Shown piece after piece: positions 6,417 through 8,074 of a stretch of DNA of 8,074 bases. The notes beneath the pieces were generated by a model. That model did not search any database. It worked only from the letters and a program-made list of their open reading frames with translations, and was not told the DNA's origin. Position 1 is the first letter of the stretch. Each line of letters opens with the position of its first letter. The translations under genes were made by a program, and so were the position numbers. This stretch comes from Acidisarcina sp. (lineage in GTDB: Bacteria; Acidobacteriota; Blastocatellia; Pyrinomonadales; Pyrinomonadaceae), in NCBI GenBank assembly GCA_021155145.1, contig JAJNPX010000223.1:1-8074 (forward strand), in the 5' to 3' direction.

Positions 6417-6926
6417 TCACAGCAAACTTGCTCGAATGTCCTTGATACTCAGCATCAAGGTCAACGGGTGGATCGGAGATGCTTCGAAACCGAACTTCAG
6501 ATAGAACTGCTTGGCACGTTCGTCCTTTGCATGGGTGAGCATCGCACGCAGGCCGGCAATGTCGGCCGCCTGGATCGTCCGCATTATAGCGTCTTTCAGC
6601 AGCCCTTTTCCCAGTCCTTTTCCAGATTCTTTCTGATCTACCGCAAGCCGCGCAAGCAGAATTACCGGGATGGGGTAGTGCGGCAACCGTGCCTTTATTT
6701 TAGGCGTTGCTTCTTCGTGAGAAATTGAGCCAAACGCAAGTGTGTAATAGCCGACGACACGGCCGTCCCGCGTCGCAACGTAAGTGCGGGAAATGTCATT
6801 CTGCTGATTGACCAGAGCATACTTTTTTATGTACTGGTTGAGCGGCGGTTTGCCGGAAGCGAATCCGGTGCAGTCGTGGCCCTCGATCAACAATTCGGGT
6901 GCGCGGAGAGATCCGTTAATCTGCAT
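6417..6926 (-). CDS. tacT: GNAT acetyltransferase toxin, TacT type
   Basis: This is the toxin of a type II toxin-antitoxin pair. TacT-family enzymes use acetyl-CoA to acetylate the amino group of charged tRNAs and so stop translation. The 169-residue protein follows the TacT plan: an early phosphate-side segment (GFASGKPPLNQYI, 21-33), SRTYVA at 46-51, GYYTLA at 59-64, PIPVILLARLAV at 85-96, the acetyl-CoA-binding loop KESGKGLGKGL at 99-109, and AKQFYLKFGFEASP at 138-151. That last segment contains the conserved Tyr142 that is catalytic in Salmonella TacT. No key residue is missing, so it should be active. The ATG at 6926 lies inside the antitoxin gene (11-base overlap) with no ribosome site of its own, fitting translational coupling. 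Which tRNA it targets cannot be told from the sequence. Confidence 0.95.
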   Translation of the reverse strand: MQINGSLRAPELLIEGHDCTGFASGKPPLNQYIKKYALVNQQNDISRTYVATRDGRVVGYYTLAFGSISHEEATPKIKARLPHYPIPVILLARLAVDQKESGKGLGKGLLKDAIMRTIQAADIAGLRAMLTHAKDERAKQFYLKFGFEASPIHPLTLMLSIKDIRASLL

Positions 6927-7200
6927 CGAAGACGCCGGGTTTCGTTAGAAGCTTTCGGAGCGCCCCGATATTTCGCGGCGGAGCATCAAGTGCGGATACG
7001 AACCTCTTCCACTGTTTGTCGGTGAGAGCAAGATTGGGATCGTCGGCGACAATGGCCTCGGCCGCGGAAACGGCGTTTTCGAGAACGAAATCGCTAAGAT
7101 TCTTACCCTCCATTCGAGCGGCCCTTTCTAAAAGGTCTTTGCTCTCGGCGGAGGCGCGTATACTGAGCCGTGTATTTTTGCGTGTCAGTGTCTCGATCAT
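6916..7200 (-). CDS. tacA: DUF1778 ribbon-helix-helix antitoxin, TacA type
   Basis: This 94-residue antitoxin binds and neutralises the GNAT toxin encoded next to it, and in related pairs represses their shared promoter. The N-terminal DNA-binding ribbon and helices lie at about 6-50 (KNTRLSIRASAESKDLLERA, then GKNLSDFVLENAV). The C-terminal toxin-wrapping tail contains LTDKQWKRFVSALDAPP and ALRKLLTKP, the pattern shared by TacA and other DUF1778 antitoxins. The ATG at 7200 begins just before the conserved ribbon; the bases upstream show only a weak purine-poor ribosome site. It is first in the unit and overlaps the toxin start by 11 bases. Two GTGTAC boxes 12-32 bases upstream are probable operator sites. 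Confidence 0.94.
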   Translation of the reverse strand: MIETLTRKNTRLSIRASAESKDLLERAARMEGKNLSDFVLENAVSAAEAIVADDPNLALTDKQWKRFVSALDAPPRNIGALRKLLTKPGVFDAD

Positions 7201-7211
7201 AGGCGGTGCCA

Positions 7212-7232
7212 GTGTACATCCATTGGGTGTAC
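7212..7232 (-). promoter_or_regulatory. Putative TacA operator: two GTGTAC boxes
   Basis: GTGTAC occurs at 7212-7217 and 7227-7232, 15 bases apart, and the second runs on into GTAC (GTGTACGTAC). The boxes lie 12-32 bases upstream of the antitoxin ATG. Ribbon-helix-helix antitoxins bind short repeats in just this position, so autoregulation is likely. Confidence 0.5.
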
Positions 7233-7319
7233 GTACTCAGAATGCCCCACTCTCTGATAATTTGCAAGGCCGTTCCTGCATTTTGTTCAACAATTGACAT
7301 CCACGATCGGAGCTCGATC

Positions 7320-7339
7320 TCGAATAGCTAAATATTCGA
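7320..7339. promoter_or_regulatory. 7-bp inverted repeat upstream of the Met-rich gene
   Basis: TCGAATA (7320-7326) and TATTCGA (7333-7339) are exact inverted repeats around GCTAAA. Its size and AT-rich spacer suit a dimeric repressor or activator site; it lies 124 bases before the Met-rich gene. No bound protein can be named. Confidence 0.35.
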
Positions 7340-7462
7340 CTATGTGAGCCATGGCACAGACGCACCGGTCGGCCACGTGATACTCTCGCAAGTATTGGTC
7401 AAAAATGCGCCCATCGACCCGAAGAAGAATGGGTCAGGGTCAATGGACAGGGAGCCAGGAAA

Positions 7463-7996
7463 ATGAAAAACAAAACACTACTAATTACAGCTCTATTTTC
7501 GGTGATCGTCTTTTCGGCGAGCAGTATGTTCGCTCAGCAACGAAAGCCGATGCCGGTGAAACCGATGCCGATGGACGGCAGGGATATGCCGATGATGCCG
7601 AAAGACGGCCATCAGGCATTGATGATGGCATTCCATCATAACGCAATGGCGTTCACACGTGCACTTTGGGAAATGTCTTCGGACGGTTCGATCGAGAACG
7701 TAGATCTCGCTCGGGCCGCGTTCGCCGAGATCAAACGAAGCCTTGAGAAGATGGAGGAAGTGCACCAGATCCACAAAAGCACGATGGGCAAAATGGATCC
7801 GGCGATGATGGAAAAGATGAGACCAATGATGGAAAAGATGGAAGCCGAAAAAGCCGCCTTGAAGGGCCACATCCAAGCCCTGGAGGCCGCGATGCAAGGC
7901 GGGGCTCCACGGGCGCAGGAAGTGGAAATGCACACCGCAGCCATCCTACTTCGACTCGAAAAGATGAACAGGCCCGAAATGAAAATGCCGATGTGA
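7463..7996 (+). CDS. Secreted Met/His-rich helical protein, possibly metal-binding
   Basis: I do not recognise a named family. The 177-residue protein begins with a clear signal peptide (MKNK, hydrophobic 5-18, probable cleavage after Ala24, SMFA/QQ). The mature part has about 25 Met and 7 His in 153 residues. Met clusters PMPVKPMPMDGRDMPMMP (residues 29-46) precede a long, mostly helical region (about 50-170). That region contains HH at 58-59, HQIH at 101-104 and a repeated MEKM..PMMEKM at 116-126, and the protein ends PEMKMPM. There are no Cys residues. Dense Met and His in an exported helical protein recalls periplasmic copper/silver-binding or Spy/CpxP-like proteins; this is inference from composition only. 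The ATG is preceded by AGGA with GGGAG just before it. It is the only rightward gene and is divergent from the toxin-antitoxin pair. Confidence 0.85.
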   Translation: MKNKTLLITALFSVIVFSASSMFAQQRKPMPVKPMPMDGRDMPMMPKDGHQALMMAFHHNAMAFTRALWEMSSDGSIENVDLARAAFAEIKRSLEKMEEVHQIHKSTMGKMDPAMMEKMRPMMEKMEAEKAALKGHIQALEAAMQGGAPRAQEVEMHTAAILLRLEKMNRPEMKMPM

Positions 7997-8012
7997 TCTG
8001 GTTCCAAGGTTC

Positions 8013-8041
8013 TTGACAAGCCGGGCTCGAATCGATACGTT
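8013..8041 (+). promoter_or_regulatory. Candidate sigma-70 promoter for a gene beyond the right edge
   Basis: TTGACA (8013-8018) is a perfect -35 hexamer. TACGTT follows after exactly 17 bases (8036-8041) and matches three of six -10 positions, including the key TA and final T. A purine-rich GGGGGAG near 8056-8063 could be part of a ribosome site. No start codon is reached before the window ends. Confidence 0.45.
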
Positions 8042-8074
8042 AGGAATGACAATTTTGGGGGAGTAGATCGCCCT

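Larger units (their letters stand above)
7201..7462. other. 262-base divergent intergenic region
   Basis: This is the space between the leftward antitoxin gene and the rightward Met-rich gene. It must hold both promoters. Visible are the GTGTAC boxes, TTGTTCAACAA (7283-7293) next to a TTGACA (7294-7299) that lacks a good -10 at 16-18 bases, the 7-bp inverted repeat at 7320-7339, and GGGTCA twice in tandem near 7430-7441. On the minus strand TTGCAA (7267-7262) with CATTCT 17 bases later is a weak antitoxin promoter candidate. No gene is seen. Confidence 0.6.

Noticed and set aside
7294..7299. TTGACA as the -35 of a promoter for the Met-rich gene
   Set aside because: No acceptable -10 hexamer lies 16-18 bases downstream (ATCTCG at 17), so the match is not supported.
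7493..7933. His-rich minus-strand open frame opposite the Met-rich gene
   Set aside because: The His codons are the complement of the ATG codons (CAT) in the real gene. The plus-strand frame has a signal peptide and ribosome site.

Overview
The window reads as part of a chromosome from a free-living, moderately GC-rich bacterium. Protein character (RNase J of the usual bacterial length, exported proteins ending in a GPxGGCYY...YV...C motif) and the REP-like hairpins between genes would fit an Acidobacteriota-type lineage (Blastocatellia or similar). That placement is inference from gene style; no rRNA or other marker gene is present. Almost all genes lie on the minus strand, and only the last gene is on the plus strand.

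Region 1 (1-3665, minus) is a tight four-gene unit, read from right to left: RNase J (TTG start), an ACT-domain protein two bases downstream, a short-chain dehydrogenase that follows or overlaps it, and undecaprenyl-diphosphatase UppP, which runs off the left edge. Spacing suggests one transcript linking RNA decay/processing, a probable small-molecule sensor, a redox enzyme and lipid-carrier recycling for peptidoglycan. The 574 bases upstream (3666-4239) hold no convincing gene. They contain a seven-copy TGGAAAC array, a stable hairpin directly downstream of an extended -10 promoter candidate, and two REP-like hairpins.

Region 2 (4240-6125, minus) is a two-gene unit of exported or membrane-anchored proteins, each with a staphylococcal-nuclease-like domain and the same short C-terminal Cys motif. 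Catalytic residues are partly lost in the first and essentially all lost in the second. A strong 55-base inverted repeat lies upstream.

Region 3 (6417-7200, minus) is a complete toxin-antitoxin pair of the TacA/TacT type: a DUF1778 ribbon-helix-helix antitoxin overlapping a GNAT acetyltransferase toxin, with repeated GTGTAC boxes just upstream that look like an operator.

Region 4 (7463-7996, plus) encodes a secreted, Met- and His-rich helical protein, possibly a metal-binding periplasmic protein. A well-formed TTGACA promoter candidate after it points to another gene beyond the right edge.

No clear new multi-gene system is visible. The most unusual items are the degenerate nuclease-like pair, the structured region upstream of RNase J and the Met-rich protein.
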